Shown in pieces: positions 11,107 through 19,655 of a stretch of 64,000 bases of DNA. The notes under the pieces were generated by a model. The model made no database searches. It was given only the letters and a program-made list of their open reading frames with translations, and had not been told where the DNA came from. The DNA comes from Microlunatus endophyticus (GTDB lineage Bacteria > Actinomycetota > Actinomycetes > Propionibacteriales > Propionibacteriaceae), in the NCBI RefSeq assembly GCF_014646195.1, contig NZ_BMMZ01000005.1, forward strand, positions 1 through 64,000. Reading direction: 5' to 3'. Both the position numbers and the translations under genes were made by a program. The stretch's first letter is position 1, and the number at the start of each line of letters is the position of its first letter.

Positions 11107-13023
11107 ATGTCAAAACTTCGTCGTGCTCGCGCACGGCTAATCGATTGGGCCGGGAGGCGTCAGCGTCCCCTGGCCAAGAAGCGCCTGTTGGCCGTTGTGG
11201 CCGCAGGTGCTGCAGTCTCTGTCGCTGCAGCCTGCAGCGCAGGCACCGCCGCCGGCGGCGGATCCGCCGGAGGCAACAGTGGCAGCGGACAGAGCGGCGC
11301 CGCGCCGTATCTGTCCTTCTCCCCCTGCTGCAGCTGGGGAACGACCTGGTCGAACAACCCTTACAACGTCAACCAGCTGGGGATTCAGAACGACTTCATC
11401 ACCCTGCGATTGGCAGTTCAGAACTACCCGAGCCTCACTGACTACACCCCGCAGCTGGCCTCCAGCTGGGACGTCAAAGGTGATCAGCTGACCGTGCACC
11501 TGCACCAGGGTGCGAAGTGGCAGGACGGAACTCCGGTCACCAGCAAGGACGTCTACGACACCGCGCTGCTGGACGGCACCCGGGGCGACGGTTTCTGGAA
11601 CGACATCACCGGCGTCAAGGCGACCGACGACTCGACCGTCGTTTTCACGCTGCGCAAGGGTCAGCCGGTTCCGCTGGCCGAGAACGACATCCTCGCCAAC
11701 ATCCTTCCCTACCCGTCCAGCGTGTACGGCAAGTTCGTCACGCCGCAGCTTGAGAAGGATGTACCGGCCTACTTCGTCGAGTATCAGAAGGATCCTGACA
11801 AGGCCGGCAAGATGCCCGAGTACAAGCGGATGGGCAAGGTCTTCCAGAATCTGGCGGCCGAGAAGGTCGACAAGCTGATCGGTGATGGCCCGTTCCAGCT
11901 CGACAACATCACCACCAAGGAGGCCAAGCTCTCCAAGTGGTCGGGCTTCTGGGGCGCGGACAAGATCAAGATCGGCGGCATCAACTACCTCAACGGCGCC
12001 AACGAGACGATCTACCCGCAGCTGTTCTCCAACCAGGCGGACTTCTCCAACGTCTACCTGCCACCGCCGATCCTGAAGCGGTGGAAGAGCACCTCGAACG
12101 CCAACACTGCACTGCCCCTGTCGTTCGGATTCGTTCTGGGCTTCAACAGCCACAAGTATCCGTTCAACATGAAGGAGGTCCGCCAGGCGCTGGCCTACGT
12201 GATTCCGCGTGAGCAGATGAGCCAGGCTTCCTACGGAACTGGCCAGGGCGCCGGTGGTACCTGGAAGCAGGTCATGACCGGCATCTCGCCGACGATGGAG
12301 AAGCTGTACCTGTCGCAGGACAAGATCAACCAGCTGAACAAGTACCCGGTCGATGCGGCCAAAGCGACCCAACTGCTGGAGTCCAAGGGCTTCAAGAAGC
12401 AGGGTGGTAAGTGGATCATGCCGAACGGCAAGCCGTTCACTATGACGTTCACCGCCAACGCCGACACGTCCGATGTCGTTACCTCGTTCAACTCCGCAGC
12501 CAAGGCGTTGACGGCGTTCGGCATCAAGTCCGACGTGAATGCGACCTCGGGTGCCCAGCAGGACGCCGACCAGCACAACGGCAACTTCGACGCCGGTATG
12601 TACTTCGTCAGCGGCGTCGACTCGCTGAGCGAACTCGACAACATCCTTGGTACCGCCCAGAACTTCCCGACCGGTGGCAACTACGCCGGCAAGCGCGGCC
12701 TGGGTTTCGGCCCGAAGGTCGACGTGCCGGGACTGGGCAGCGAGAACATCGCGACTGCTCTGGACTCTCAGGCCCGTAACGTCGGCCCGGGTCCCAAGCT
12801 GAACGAATTGACCTGGGACTACGCTCAGATGGTCAACGACCAGGTGCCCTACATCTGGTATGCGACCAAGGTGTACCAGTTCACGTACTCGACGAAGAAC
12901 TTCACCAACTGGCCGCCGGTCGACAAGTCCGGCACCAGCCCGTTGTGGAACATCGTCGGCGCGAACATGTCGGCAGGCATCTCGCTGGCACTGCAACAGG
13001 GGTATATCGCACCCAAGAAGTAA
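11107..13023 (+). CDS. ABC importer substrate-binding lipoprotein, family 5 (copy 1)
   Basis: This 638-residue DppA/OppA-class receptor is the first gene of an importer operon. A basic N-terminus and hydrophobic stretch end in the lipobox VAAAC near residue 46, followed by a Gly/Ser-rich linker. The mature domain opens with an unusual vicinal Cys pair, YLSFSPCCSWGTTW. Typical family-5 segments follow (LTVHLHQGAKWQDGTPVTSK, LGFNSHKYPFNMKEVRQALA). The start follows AAGGAGG. A close paralogue follows the operon at 17687, with long near-identical stretches. A perfect hairpin separates this gene from the permease genes. The substrate may be an oligosaccharide or peptide; neighbouring Gfo/Idh/MocA genes lean towards a sugar, but this is inference. 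Confidence 0.9.
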   Translation: MSKLRRARARLIDWAGRRQRPLAKKRLLAVVAAGAAVSVAAACSAGTAAGGGSAGGNSGSGQSGAAPYLSFSPCCSWGTTWSNNPYNVNQLGIQNDFITLRLAVQNYPSLTDYTPQLASSWDVKGDQLTVHLHQGAKWQDGTPVTSKDVYDTALLDGTRGDGFWNDITGVKATDDSTVVFTLRKGQPVPLAENDILANILPYPSSVYGKFVTPQLEKDVPAYFVEYQKDPDKAGKMPEYKRMGKVFQNLAAEKVDKLIGDGPFQLDNITTKEAKLSKWSGFWGADKIKIGGINYLNGANETIYPQLFSNQADFSNVYLPPPILKRWKSTSNANTALPLSFGFVLGFNSHKYPFNMKEVRQALAYVIPREQMSQASYGTGQGAGGTWKQVMTGISPTMEKLYLSQDKINQLNKYPVDAAKATQLLESKGFKKQGGKWIMPNGKPFTMTFTANADTSDVVTSFNSAAKALTAFGIKSDVNATSGAQQDADQHNGNFDAGMYFVSGVDSLSELDNILGTAQNFPTGGNYAGKRGLGFGPKVDVPGLGSENIATALDSQARNVGPGPKLNELTWDYAQMVNDQVPYIWYATKVYQFTYSTKNFTNWPPVDKSGTSPLWNIVGANMSAGISLALQQGYIAPKK

Positions 13024-13035
13024 TGCTCATCTGCG

Positions 13036-13073
13036 AGGTCATGATCACCGCGGGCCTGCGGTGATCATGACCT
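13036..13073 (+). terminator. Intercistronic hairpin between binding protein and permease
   Basis: A perfect 16-bp inverted repeat (13036-13051 and 13058-13073; AGGTCATGATCACCGC and its complement) with a 6-nt loop sits between the binding-protein stop and the first permease start. It lacks a T run, so it is more likely a partial terminator or 3'-end stabiliser that raises binding protein above permease, as in other importer operons. The arms contain TGATCATGA, so DNA binding is an alternative. Confidence 0.7.
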
Positions 13074-13100
13074 TGCGCTATCGCTCGAACGGATTCACCG

Positions 13101-14177
13101 ATGCTCCGATATCTGGCCAAGCGCGTACTCATGGCCCTGATCATCATCTATATCGTGCTCACGCTGTCGTTCTTCATGGTCAGATTGATGCCGGGGAACC
13201 CGATGGCCGCGCTCGAAGCCCAGCTCCGGCAGCAGGGCGGCCTGACCGACCAGGAGATCCAGCAGCGGGTCGCCGCGGTCTACGGCGTACTGCCCAATGC
13301 TCCGGTCCTCACGCAGTACAAGGACTACCTGGTCAACATCTTGCACGGCAATCTCGGCGTCCCGATCACCAATCCGGGCACCACCGTCGTCGCGGTCATC
13401 TCCCAAGCGCTGCCCTGGACCATCCTGGTCGTCGGAGTGTCGCTGATCATCAGCTTCATCATCGGCGTCGCGATCGGTTCGGCGATGGCAAGCTTCCCCG
13501 ACAGCGCATTCAGCAAGATCATGACCTTCGTCGTGTCCTTCCTGAGCGCCGTCCCCAACTACTTGATCGCCATCCTGCTGATCTATGTCCTGACCGCGAC
13601 CTATCAGGTGTTCCCGTCCGGTGGCGCCTACGGAGTCGACGCCAGGCCGGGGCTCAACGGGCCGTATCTGGTCAGCGTCCTCTACCACGCGGTGCTGCCG
13701 GTGTTCGCCTCGGTGGTGACCTCCTTCGGCGGCTGGGCGCTGGCGATGAAGGGCAGCGCAGTGTCGGTGCTGGGCGCCGAATACGTCCGGGCAGCAGAAT
13801 CCCGTGGTCTGAGTGAGCGGGTCATCAGCCGTTCCTATGTCGGCCGCAACTCGATGCTGCCGATGGTCACCCAGCTCGCCCTGTCGATCGGCTTCATGTT
13901 CGGCGGTTCGTTCTTCATCGAGTACTACTTCCAATATCCCGGCATCGGCTACTACATGATCCAATCGGTCAACAACCGTGACTACTCGTTGATGATGGGT
14001 TGTTTCCTGCTGATCACGGTCTCGGTGGTCGTCACCAACTTGCTGGTCGACCTGCTGTATCCGTTGGTCGATCCGCGCATCATCAACCCGGCGGCACGGC
14101 GCCGCGCCGATGCTCCCGGCCCGGACTCCGGCACCGATGACGCAACCACACTTCCTGTCGGAGGGACTGTCGCATGA
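13101..14177 (+). CDS. ABC importer permease (DppB/OppB type)
   Basis: This 358-residue inner-membrane permease has about six transmembrane segments. The N-terminus MLRYLAKRVLMALIIIYIVL is the classic DppB-type first helix, followed by MVRLMPGNPMAAL. The cytoplasmic EAA-type loop that contacts the ATPases is visible as EYVRAAESRGLSERVISRSY around residues 227-246. A hydrophilic tail with DAPGPDSGTDDATT ends the protein. Its TGA overlaps the next permease ATG by ATGA, which implies coupled translation. It should pair with that permease and the two downstream ATPases. Slightly longer than typical DppB (about 340 residues). Confidence 0.93.
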   Translation: MLRYLAKRVLMALIIIYIVLTLSFFMVRLMPGNPMAALEAQLRQQGGLTDQEIQQRVAAVYGVLPNAPVLTQYKDYLVNILHGNLGVPITNPGTTVVAVISQALPWTILVVGVSLIISFIIGVAIGSAMASFPDSAFSKIMTFVVSFLSAVPNYLIAILLIYVLTATYQVFPSGGAYGVDARPGLNGPYLVSVLYHAVLPVFASVVTSFGGWALAMKGSAVSVLGAEYVRAAESRGLSERVISRSYVGRNSMLPMVTQLALSIGFMFGGSFFIEYYFQYPGIGYYMIQSVNNRDYSLMMGCFLLITVSVVVTNLLVDLLYPLVDPRIINPAARRRADAPGPDSGTDDATTLPVGGTVA

Positions 14178-15025
14178 GATTCGTAAGCGATCTGTGGCGG
14201 ATCCTCCGCGCCGACAAGGGTGCTCTGGTCGGTGGCGTGATCGTGGCCATCTACTGCCTGGTGGCGATCTTCGGGCCTGTCTTCGTCAAGGTCAGCAACG
14301 ACCAGGACGCCAACAATGCGTACCTACCGCCTTCCTGGACCCACCCGCTCGGGACCGATTCGCTCGGCCAGGGCGTGATGAGCCAGATCATCGTCGGCGC
14401 CCGACCGATCATGATCGTCGGCGTCTTGGCAGCGATCATCACGATCTTCATCGGCGTGCTCCTCGGCCTGCTGTCGGGTTACGCGGGCGGGCTCACCGAC
14501 TCGGTGATCATGCGGATCACCGACGTCTTCCTGACCGTCCCCGGACTGCCGCTGATCATCGTGCTGGCGGCGGTGATCCACACCACCAACCCATTCATCC
14601 TGGCGTGCATCCTGTCGATCACGGCCTGGGCCGGTCTGGCCCGTGCGATCAGATCCCAAGCGCTCAGCCTGCGCAGCAGCGACTTCGTTGAGGCCGCCAA
14701 GCTGCAGGGCGTCTCGATGGGCAACATGGTCGGCCGGCAGCTGCTGCCGAATGTCGGACCGTACGTCGCCATCCACTTCCTGCTGGCGATCACCGGCGCG
14801 ATCTACGCCGAGGTCGGTCTGTTCCTGCTCGGTGTCGCACCGATCGCCGGCACCAACTGGGGCATCATGATCAACCTGGCCATGTCGCAGGGCGCTCTCT
14901 ACACGACCGACAGCGCCTTCTACCTGTTCTCCCCGATGGCAGCGATCGTGATCCTGCAGGTCGCGTTCGTGTTCTTCTCCCGCGCTCTCGACAGCGTGTT
15001 CAACCCGAGGCTGCGTGTTCAGTGA
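14174..15025 (+). CDS. ABC importer permease (DppC/OppC type)
   Basis: This 283-residue second permease begins with MRFVSDLWRILRADKGALVG and a first transmembrane helix. The periplasmic-loop motif SWTHPLGTDSLGQGVMSQII (residues about 55-75) is the DppC hallmark. The EAA loop appears as FVEAAKLQGVSMGNMVGRQL near residues 174-193. About six helices are predicted by eye. It overlaps both neighbours by 4 nt, so the permease and ATPase genes form one translationally coupled string. Confidence 0.93.
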   Translation: MRFVSDLWRILRADKGALVGGVIVAIYCLVAIFGPVFVKVSNDQDANNAYLPPSWTHPLGTDSLGQGVMSQIIVGARPIMIVGVLAAIITIFIGVLLGLLSGYAGGLTDSVIMRITDVFLTVPGLPLIIVLAAVIHTTNPFILACILSITAWAGLARAIRSQALSLRSSDFVEAAKLQGVSMGNMVGRQLLPNVGPYVAIHFLLAITGAIYAEVGLFLLGVAPIAGTNWGIMINLAMSQGALYTTDSAFYLFSPMAAIVILQVAFVFFSRALDSVFNPRLRVQ

Positions 15026-16047
15026 CTACTACATCTGTTGATACCGACCTGCTCCTCCAGGTCGACAACCTGACCGTCGCCTTCGGTGACGGGCCGGGTT
15101 CGGTCAAGGCGGTCCAGGACGTCACCCTCGACGTCAAGGCCGGTGAGATCTACGCCCTGGTGGGCGAATCCGGCTGCGGCAAGTCGACCTTGGCCTACTC
15201 ACTGCTCGGCATCGTCCCGGCACCCGGCCGGGTGACCCGGGGCGAGGTCAGATTCCGCGGCAGATCGACGACCACCATGGACAAGACCGAGTTGAACAAG
15301 CTGCGCGGCGCGGAGATCTCGATGGTCTTCCAGGGCGCCATGAATGCGTTCAACCCGGTACTCACCATCGGCAAGCAGGTCGAGCACATCCTGCAGGCCC
15401 ACCCTGAGGTCTTCGACGACCCGAAGGACGGCCGTGCCTACTTCGAGCACCTGCTCGGCCTGGTCCAGCTGCCTCCGGAGCGGATCTGGAGCAGCTACGA
15501 GAGCCAACTCTCCGGCGGTATGAAGCAGCGGGTCGCGATCGCGGTCGCCCTGCTGCTCAAGCCGTCGCTGGTGATCCTCGATGAGCCGACGACCGCACTG
15601 GACGTCTTGAACCAGCGGCTGGTGATCGAGATCCTCAACGATCTGCACGCGTCGCTCGGGGTGACGATCATCTTCGTCACCCACGACCTCGCTGTGGTCG
15701 CCGAGCTGGCCACCCGGGTCGCGGTGATGTACGCCGGCCGATTGGTCGAGTCGGGAACCGTCGACGAGATCTTCTCCGGCGGCCGCCGACACCCGTACGT
15801 GGAGGCGTTGATCAACGCCATTCCCAGCGTGCTGGACGCCGGCCTGAAGGTGAAGCCGATCGGCGGCTCGGTGCCCAATCTGGCCCGACTGCCCGAGGGC
15901 TGCCGGTTCGCACCGCGGTGCCCACTGGCCGAGGACGGCTGTCGCAAGGCCGAGCCACCGCTGCTCGGAGATGATCATGACCATCTGGTGGCGTGTTTCG
16001 TCACCAACCGTTCGCTGAACGGCGCCCGGGAGGGGTCTGAGGCGTGA
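15022..16047 (+). CDS. ABC importer ATP-binding protein (DppD/OppD type)
   Basis: This 341-residue ATPase powers the importer. Walker A is GESGCGKST (about residues 52-60), the signature is LSGGMKQRVAIA, Walker B is LVILDEPTTALD, and the switch His lies in IIFVTHDLAVVAE. The C-terminal oligopeptide-type extension carries four Cys residues (CRFAPRCPLAEDGC and a later ACF), a pattern reported to bind an iron-sulfur cluster in some OppD proteins. It starts with GTG overlapping the previous stop (GTGA) and ends overlapping the second ATPase gene. Length is normal for DppD. Confidence 0.93.
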   Translation: MTTTSVDTDLLLQVDNLTVAFGDGPGSVKAVQDVTLDVKAGEIYALVGESGCGKSTLAYSLLGIVPAPGRVTRGEVRFRGRSTTTMDKTELNKLRGAEISMVFQGAMNAFNPVLTIGKQVEHILQAHPEVFDDPKDGRAYFEHLLGLVQLPPERIWSSYESQLSGGMKQRVAIAVALLLKPSLVILDEPTTALDVLNQRLVIEILNDLHASLGVTIIFVTHDLAVVAELATRVAVMYAGRLVESGTVDEIFSGGRRHPYVEALINAIPSVLDAGLKVKPIGGSVPNLARLPEGCRFAPRCPLAEDGCRKAEPPLLGDDHDHLVACFVTNRSLNGAREGSEA

Positions 16048-17135
16048 GCCTGCTCGAAGTAACCAACGTCACCCACACGTACGCGACCGGCAGCGGCCGG
16101 CCGGTGCTGCACGGGATCAACCTGACCGCCGAGCCTGGGGACATCGTCGCCCTGGTCGGCGAGTCCGGCTGCGGCAAGACCACCCTCGGGCGGATGATCG
16201 CCGGACTGCACGAGCCCACCGGCGGCACCATCTCCTTCGACGGCCAGGACATCGCCAAGCTCAAAGGCAGGCAGCGCAAGCAGTGGCGGCGCCAGGTGCA
16301 GATGGTGCACCAGGACCCGTACGGCTCCCTCAACCCGGGCCTGACCATCGGCAGCACGCTGGCACCCGGCATGCTCCAGCACAAGCTCGCCAACTGGCGC
16401 AATGTGCAGGACAAGATGCTCGAACTGCTGGAACAGGTCGGCCTGGACCCGACACCGGAATTCCTACAGCGCTACCCGCACCAGTTGTCCGGCGGCCAGC
16501 GGCAGCGGGTCTCGATCGCCCGGGCGATCAGCCTCGATCCGAAACTGATCGTCGCCGACGAGGTGACCAGCATGCTGGACGTCTCGATGCGGGTGGCGAT
16601 CCTGGATCTGCTGCTGCGCTTCGCCCGGGAACGGGGAATCGGCTACGTCTTCATCAGCCACGACTTCGGCGTCGTCCGGTATTTCGCCCAGGGTGGCCGG
16701 ATCGCGGTGATGTTCTTCGGGCACATCGTCGAGGAGGGGCCGGTCGAGGCCCTGATCACCAAGCCGCGGCATCCGTACACGCACATGCTGCTGCAGGCGA
16801 TCCCGGTGCCGGACCCGAAGATGGCCCGCAAGCGCACCCAGACCGAGGAGGACGCCAAGGGTGAGCGGCTGATCGGTGAACCGGCGACCACCGGTTGCGT
16901 TTTCGCCAACCGCTGCCCGCTGGTCCAGGACGTCTGCCGCAAACAGGCGCCTAAACTGGCCGACATCGGCGGCGGGCATCGTACGGCCTGCCACTTCTCC
17001 GATCAGGTGCCGCCGCTGGCGCATATGGTCGGTACCACCGCGGGAGGTGACCATGATCGGAATGGCAGCAAAGCTGCTGATGCGGATGGGGCTGGCGATG
17101 CTGTTCCTGTCGCTCATCATCCGGCCGGCGATTAA
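16044..17135 (+). CDS. ABC importer ATP-binding protein (DppF/OppF type)
   Basis: This 363-residue partner ATPase has Walker A GESGCGKTT (about residues 38-46), signature LSGGQRQRVSIARAI, Walker B IVADEVTSMLD and the H-loop VFISHDFGVV. Walker B has EVTSMLD where most relatives have EPTSALD. The C-terminal Cys pattern (GCVFANRCPLVQDVCRK, then TACHF) matches the oligopeptide ATPase family. The last 27 codons run over the start of the next small gene in another frame, and this tail (DHDRNGSKAADADG onwards) is not family-like, so the stop may have shifted by mutation. Confidence 0.92.
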   Translation: MSLLEVTNVTHTYATGSGRPVLHGINLTAEPGDIVALVGESGCGKTTLGRMIAGLHEPTGGTISFDGQDIAKLKGRQRKQWRRQVQMVHQDPYGSLNPGLTIGSTLAPGMLQHKLANWRNVQDKMLELLEQVGLDPTPEFLQRYPHQLSGGQRQRVSIARAISLDPKLIVADEVTSMLDVSMRVAILDLLLRFARERGIGYVFISHDFGVVRYFAQGGRIAVMFFGHIVEEGPVEALITKPRHPYTHMLLQAIPVPDPKMARKRTQTEEDAKGERLIGEPATTGCVFANRCPLVQDVCRKQAPKLADIGGGHRTACHFSDQVPPLAHMVGTTAGGDHDRNGSKAADADGAGDAVPVAHHPAGD

Positions 17136-17313
17136 GACCCCCAGCGGCGCGGTCGGCGATGACCTGGCGATCATCGTCTGCCTGCTGGTCGTGGTGACCG
17201 GTTTCATCGGCACCCGGGTCGCCCGGCGGATCGATCCGTCGCTGACCCAGCAGGCGCGGGATCGCCGCGAGGCCCGCGAGGAGAAGATCCGCGCCGCAAG
17301 AGCCCGCGACTGA
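17053..17313 (+). CDS. Small two-helix membrane protein, unknown function
   Basis: This 86-residue hypothetical protein starts at an ATG with GGGAGGTGA just upstream, inside the 3' end of the second ATPase gene (83 nt overlap, different frame). Two hydrophobic helices are visible (about residues 8-24 and 38-55), separated by a short loop RPAIKTPSGAVGDD. A strongly charged tail follows (ARDRREAREEKIRAARARD), predicted cytoplasmic. Position at the end of the importer operon suggests co-transcription. No family is recognised; a role in the transporter is only a guess. Confidence 0.7.
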   Translation: MIGMAAKLLMRMGLAMLFLSLIIRPAIKTPSGAVGDDLAIIVCLLVVVTGFIGTRVARRIDPSLTQQARDRREAREEKIRAARARD

Positions 17314-17330
17314 CGGACTGCAAAGCGCTA

Positions 17331-17359
17331 CGAGGCCCGGCCATGGCGGCCGGGCCTCG
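17331..17359 (+). terminator. Strong GC-rich terminator hairpin
   Basis: A perfect 12-bp stem, CGAGGCCCGGCC with its complement, and a 5-nt loop follow the importer operon 17 nt after the last stop. The T run is poor (TTGCG), as is common in high-GC actinobacteria. It separates the operon from the second binding-protein gene. Confidence 0.75.
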
Positions 17360-17638
17360 TTGCGTCTCGGCACTCCAAACTCGCGACAACTCGACTAATG
17401 ACCCCGGTTCCACGCCTCCCGCCAAGCCAAACTCGCGACAACCCGAATTGCGCGGCCAGAATCGGTCTCCAGGGCGCCGGAACTCCCGTTGTCGCGAGTT
17501 TCGCCGGATCGCGGGTTTCGCGGGTTCGGGGGCGGGACAGAGACCGGGCGGAAGCGCGGCGTTGAGCGCTCGGAAAATGGGTTGGCAAATAGGTTGGCAA
17601 ATCTTGGCACACGACTATGTCCACAGGATTGGACTTCG
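17360..17638. other. Gene-free stretch with repeats before binding protein 2
   Basis: No credible gene is seen. The 16-bp string CCAAACTCGCGACAAC occurs directly twice (17375-17390 and 17427-17442), and its 14-bp core is inverted once (GTTGTCGCGAGTTT, 17488-17501). The second and third copies could form a long-loop stem. Further on, TTGGCA occurs three times in 28 bp (17582, 17594 and 17604), the first two within GTTGGCAAAT. These could be regulator sites. Confidence 0.55.
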
Positions 17639-17644
17639 TACAGT
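17582..17644 (+). promoter_or_regulatory. Candidate promoter and operator of binding protein 2
   Basis: Three TTGGCA hexamers at 17582-17587, 17594-17599 and 17604-17609 precede a TACAGT box (17639-17644) about 43 nt before the ATG. A well-spaced -35 for TACAGT is not evident, so the hexamers may be regulator half-sites rather than -35 elements. The leader has AGGGAG before the start codon. Confidence 0.35.
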
Positions 17645-17686
17645 GCGGTTGCATTTACATCGTTGAACCCACTGCAGGGAGCTCCA

Positions 17687-19585
17687 ATGAATTACCCCCG
17701 TCGATTTGACGGAGTCATATCTAGAATCGCACGCCCGGTCCGCAGACGACTCGCAGCCATCCTGTCGGCGTGCCTGGCACTGGTCGTGGCGGCCGCTTGT
17801 TCGGCGGGCACCGCCGGTAGCGGTCCGGCCGGCAGCGGCGGCGGCGGTCAGGCGTCGACCAGCGGCAAGTACCTCAACTTCTTCCCGTGCTGCTTCTGGG
17901 GCACGACCTGGTCCTACAACCCGTACAACGTCAACGGCCTGGGCATCCAGAGCGACTTCATCTCGCTGCGGCTGGCCGACCAGAACTTCCCCAGCATGAC
18001 CGACTACACGCCGCAGCTGGCCCAGAGCTGGACGGCCAAGAACGGCAAGCTGGTGGTCAATCTGCATCAGGGCGCCACATGGCAGGACAACACCCCGGTC
18101 ACCAGCAAGGACCTCTACGACACCGCGATCCTGGACGGGCTGCGCGGTGACGGCTTCTGGAACGACATCACCGATGTCAAGATCACCGACAACGACACGG
18201 TCACCTTCGTGCTCAAGAAGGGCGAGCCGACCACTCTGGCGGAGAACGACATCCTGGCCAACATCATCGTCTATCCGTACAGCGTCTACGGCAAGTTCGT
18301 CACCGATGGCATCGCCAAGGACGTCAAGACCTATTTCCGGACGATGCAGACCGATCCCGCCAAGGCCGCGAAGCTCCCGCAATTCACCAGGATGAGCGAC
18401 ACGTTCAAGGATCTCGCGGCGATGAAGGTCAACAAGCTGATCGGGGACGGCCCCTTCCAGTTGGACAACATCACCAATCAGGAAGCCAAACTCTCCAAGT
18501 GGAACGGCTTCTGGGGTGCGGACAAGATCAAGGTCGCCGGTGTCGAGTGGGCCAACGGTCAGAACGAGGCGGTCTATCCGCAGCTGCTCTCCGGCAAGAC
18601 CGACCTGTCCAGCGTTTACATGCCGCCGCCGATCCTGAAGCAGTGGACCAAGGTCCAGGACGCCAACACTGCGGTGCCTCCGTCCTTCGGCTATGTGCTG
18701 GGCTTCAACAGCCACAAGTATCCGTTGTCGATGACCGAGGTGCGGCAGGCGCTGGCCTACGTCATCCCCCGGCAGCAGATGACCGAGGCAGCATTCGGCA
18801 CCACGAAGAACGGCGGCGGTGTCTGGAAGAAGATCAACACCGGCATCTCCCCCAGCCTGGAGCAGCTGAACCTGACCCAGGACCAACTGAACCAGCTGAA
18901 CCCGTACCCGCTGGACACCAACAAGGCGACCCAGCTGCTGCAGTCCAAGGGCTTCACCAAGAAGGGCTCACAGTGGATGATGCCGAACGGCAAGCCCTTC
19001 ACGCTGACGATCACCGTCAACTCGGCGACCTCCAACCAGGTCACCTCGGACAACTCGGCTGCCAAGGCGCTGACCGCCTTCGGGATCAAGACCAGCGTCA
19101 ATGCGACCTCGGGCGCCCAACAAGATGCCGATCAGCACAACGGTGACTTCGATATCGGCAGTTTCAGCCCGAACAGCAACGATCCGCTGGCCATGTACGG
19201 CGCGATGATGGGACCGGGCCAGAACTACTCGACCGCAGGCACCTACGCCGGTAAACGCGGTATCGGATTCGGCCCGACGATGAATGTCCCAGGGCTGGGC
19301 AAGGTCGACATCACCCAGGAACTGAACAAAGAGGCCAGTTCAGTCCCACCGGGCGATCAGATGAAGAAACTGACCTGGGACTGGGCGCAACTGGTGAACC
19401 AGCAGGTGCCGTACATCTGGTACGCGACCAAGAACTACCAGTTCGAATATTCGACCAAGGACTTCACGAATTGGCCGCCGGTCGACAATAGCGGCACCAG
19501 CGCCCTGTGGAACCTCGCCGGTTACAACATGACCGCCGGATTCTCGTTGGCACTGCAGCAGGGCTATATCGTTCCCAAGTCCTGA
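17687..19585 (+). CDS. ABC importer substrate-binding lipoprotein, family 5 (copy 2)
   Basis: This 632-residue paralogue of the binding protein at 11107 has a basic leader with RRRLAAILSACLALVVAAAC (lipobox VAAAC), a Gly/Ser linker and then YLNFFPCCFWGTTW. The same vicinal Cys pair and very similar segments throughout (for example RGDGFWNDIT, LAENDILANI, ATSGAQQDADQHNGDFD) indicate duplication. The ATG follows AGGGAG; longer in-frame starts upstream give no signal peptide. It has its own promoter region and terminator, so it is separately regulated and probably delivers a related substrate to the same permeases. Confidence 0.9.
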   Translation: MNYPRRFDGVISRIARPVRRRLAAILSACLALVVAAACSAGTAGSGPAGSGGGGQASTSGKYLNFFPCCFWGTTWSYNPYNVNGLGIQSDFISLRLADQNFPSMTDYTPQLAQSWTAKNGKLVVNLHQGATWQDNTPVTSKDLYDTAILDGLRGDGFWNDITDVKITDNDTVTFVLKKGEPTTLAENDILANIIVYPYSVYGKFVTDGIAKDVKTYFRTMQTDPAKAAKLPQFTRMSDTFKDLAAMKVNKLIGDGPFQLDNITNQEAKLSKWNGFWGADKIKVAGVEWANGQNEAVYPQLLSGKTDLSSVYMPPPILKQWTKVQDANTAVPPSFGYVLGFNSHKYPLSMTEVRQALAYVIPRQQMTEAAFGTTKNGGGVWKKINTGISPSLEQLNLTQDQLNQLNPYPLDTNKATQLLQSKGFTKKGSQWMMPNGKPFTLTITVNSATSNQVTSDNSAAKALTAFGIKTSVNATSGAQQDADQHNGDFDIGSFSPNSNDPLAMYGAMMGPGQNYSTAGTYAGKRGIGFGPTMNVPGLGKVDITQELNKEASSVPPGDQMKKLTWDWAQLVNQQVPYIWYATKNYQFEYSTKDFTNWPPVDNSGTSALWNLAGYNMTAGFSLALQQGYIVPKS

Positions 19586-19605
19586 TACAGCTCGAAGGAC
19601 AAAAG

Positions 19606-19646
19606 ATCGCCCCGGTTCCGAACACTCGGAACCGGGGCGATTTCTT
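19606..19646 (+). terminator. Rho-independent terminator
   Basis: A perfect 15-bp stem (ATCGCCCCGGTTCCG and its complement) with a 6-nt loop is followed by TTTCTT. It ends the second binding-protein transcript and lies before the convergent oxidoreductase gene, so it may serve both strands. Confidence 0.85.
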
Positions 19647-19655
19647 GTGCGCGGA

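Noticed and set aside
17343..17666. A 107-codon plus-strand frame in the gap before binding protein 2
   Set aside because: It is built over the terminator arm and the CTCGCGACAAC repeats and has no domain or good start signal.
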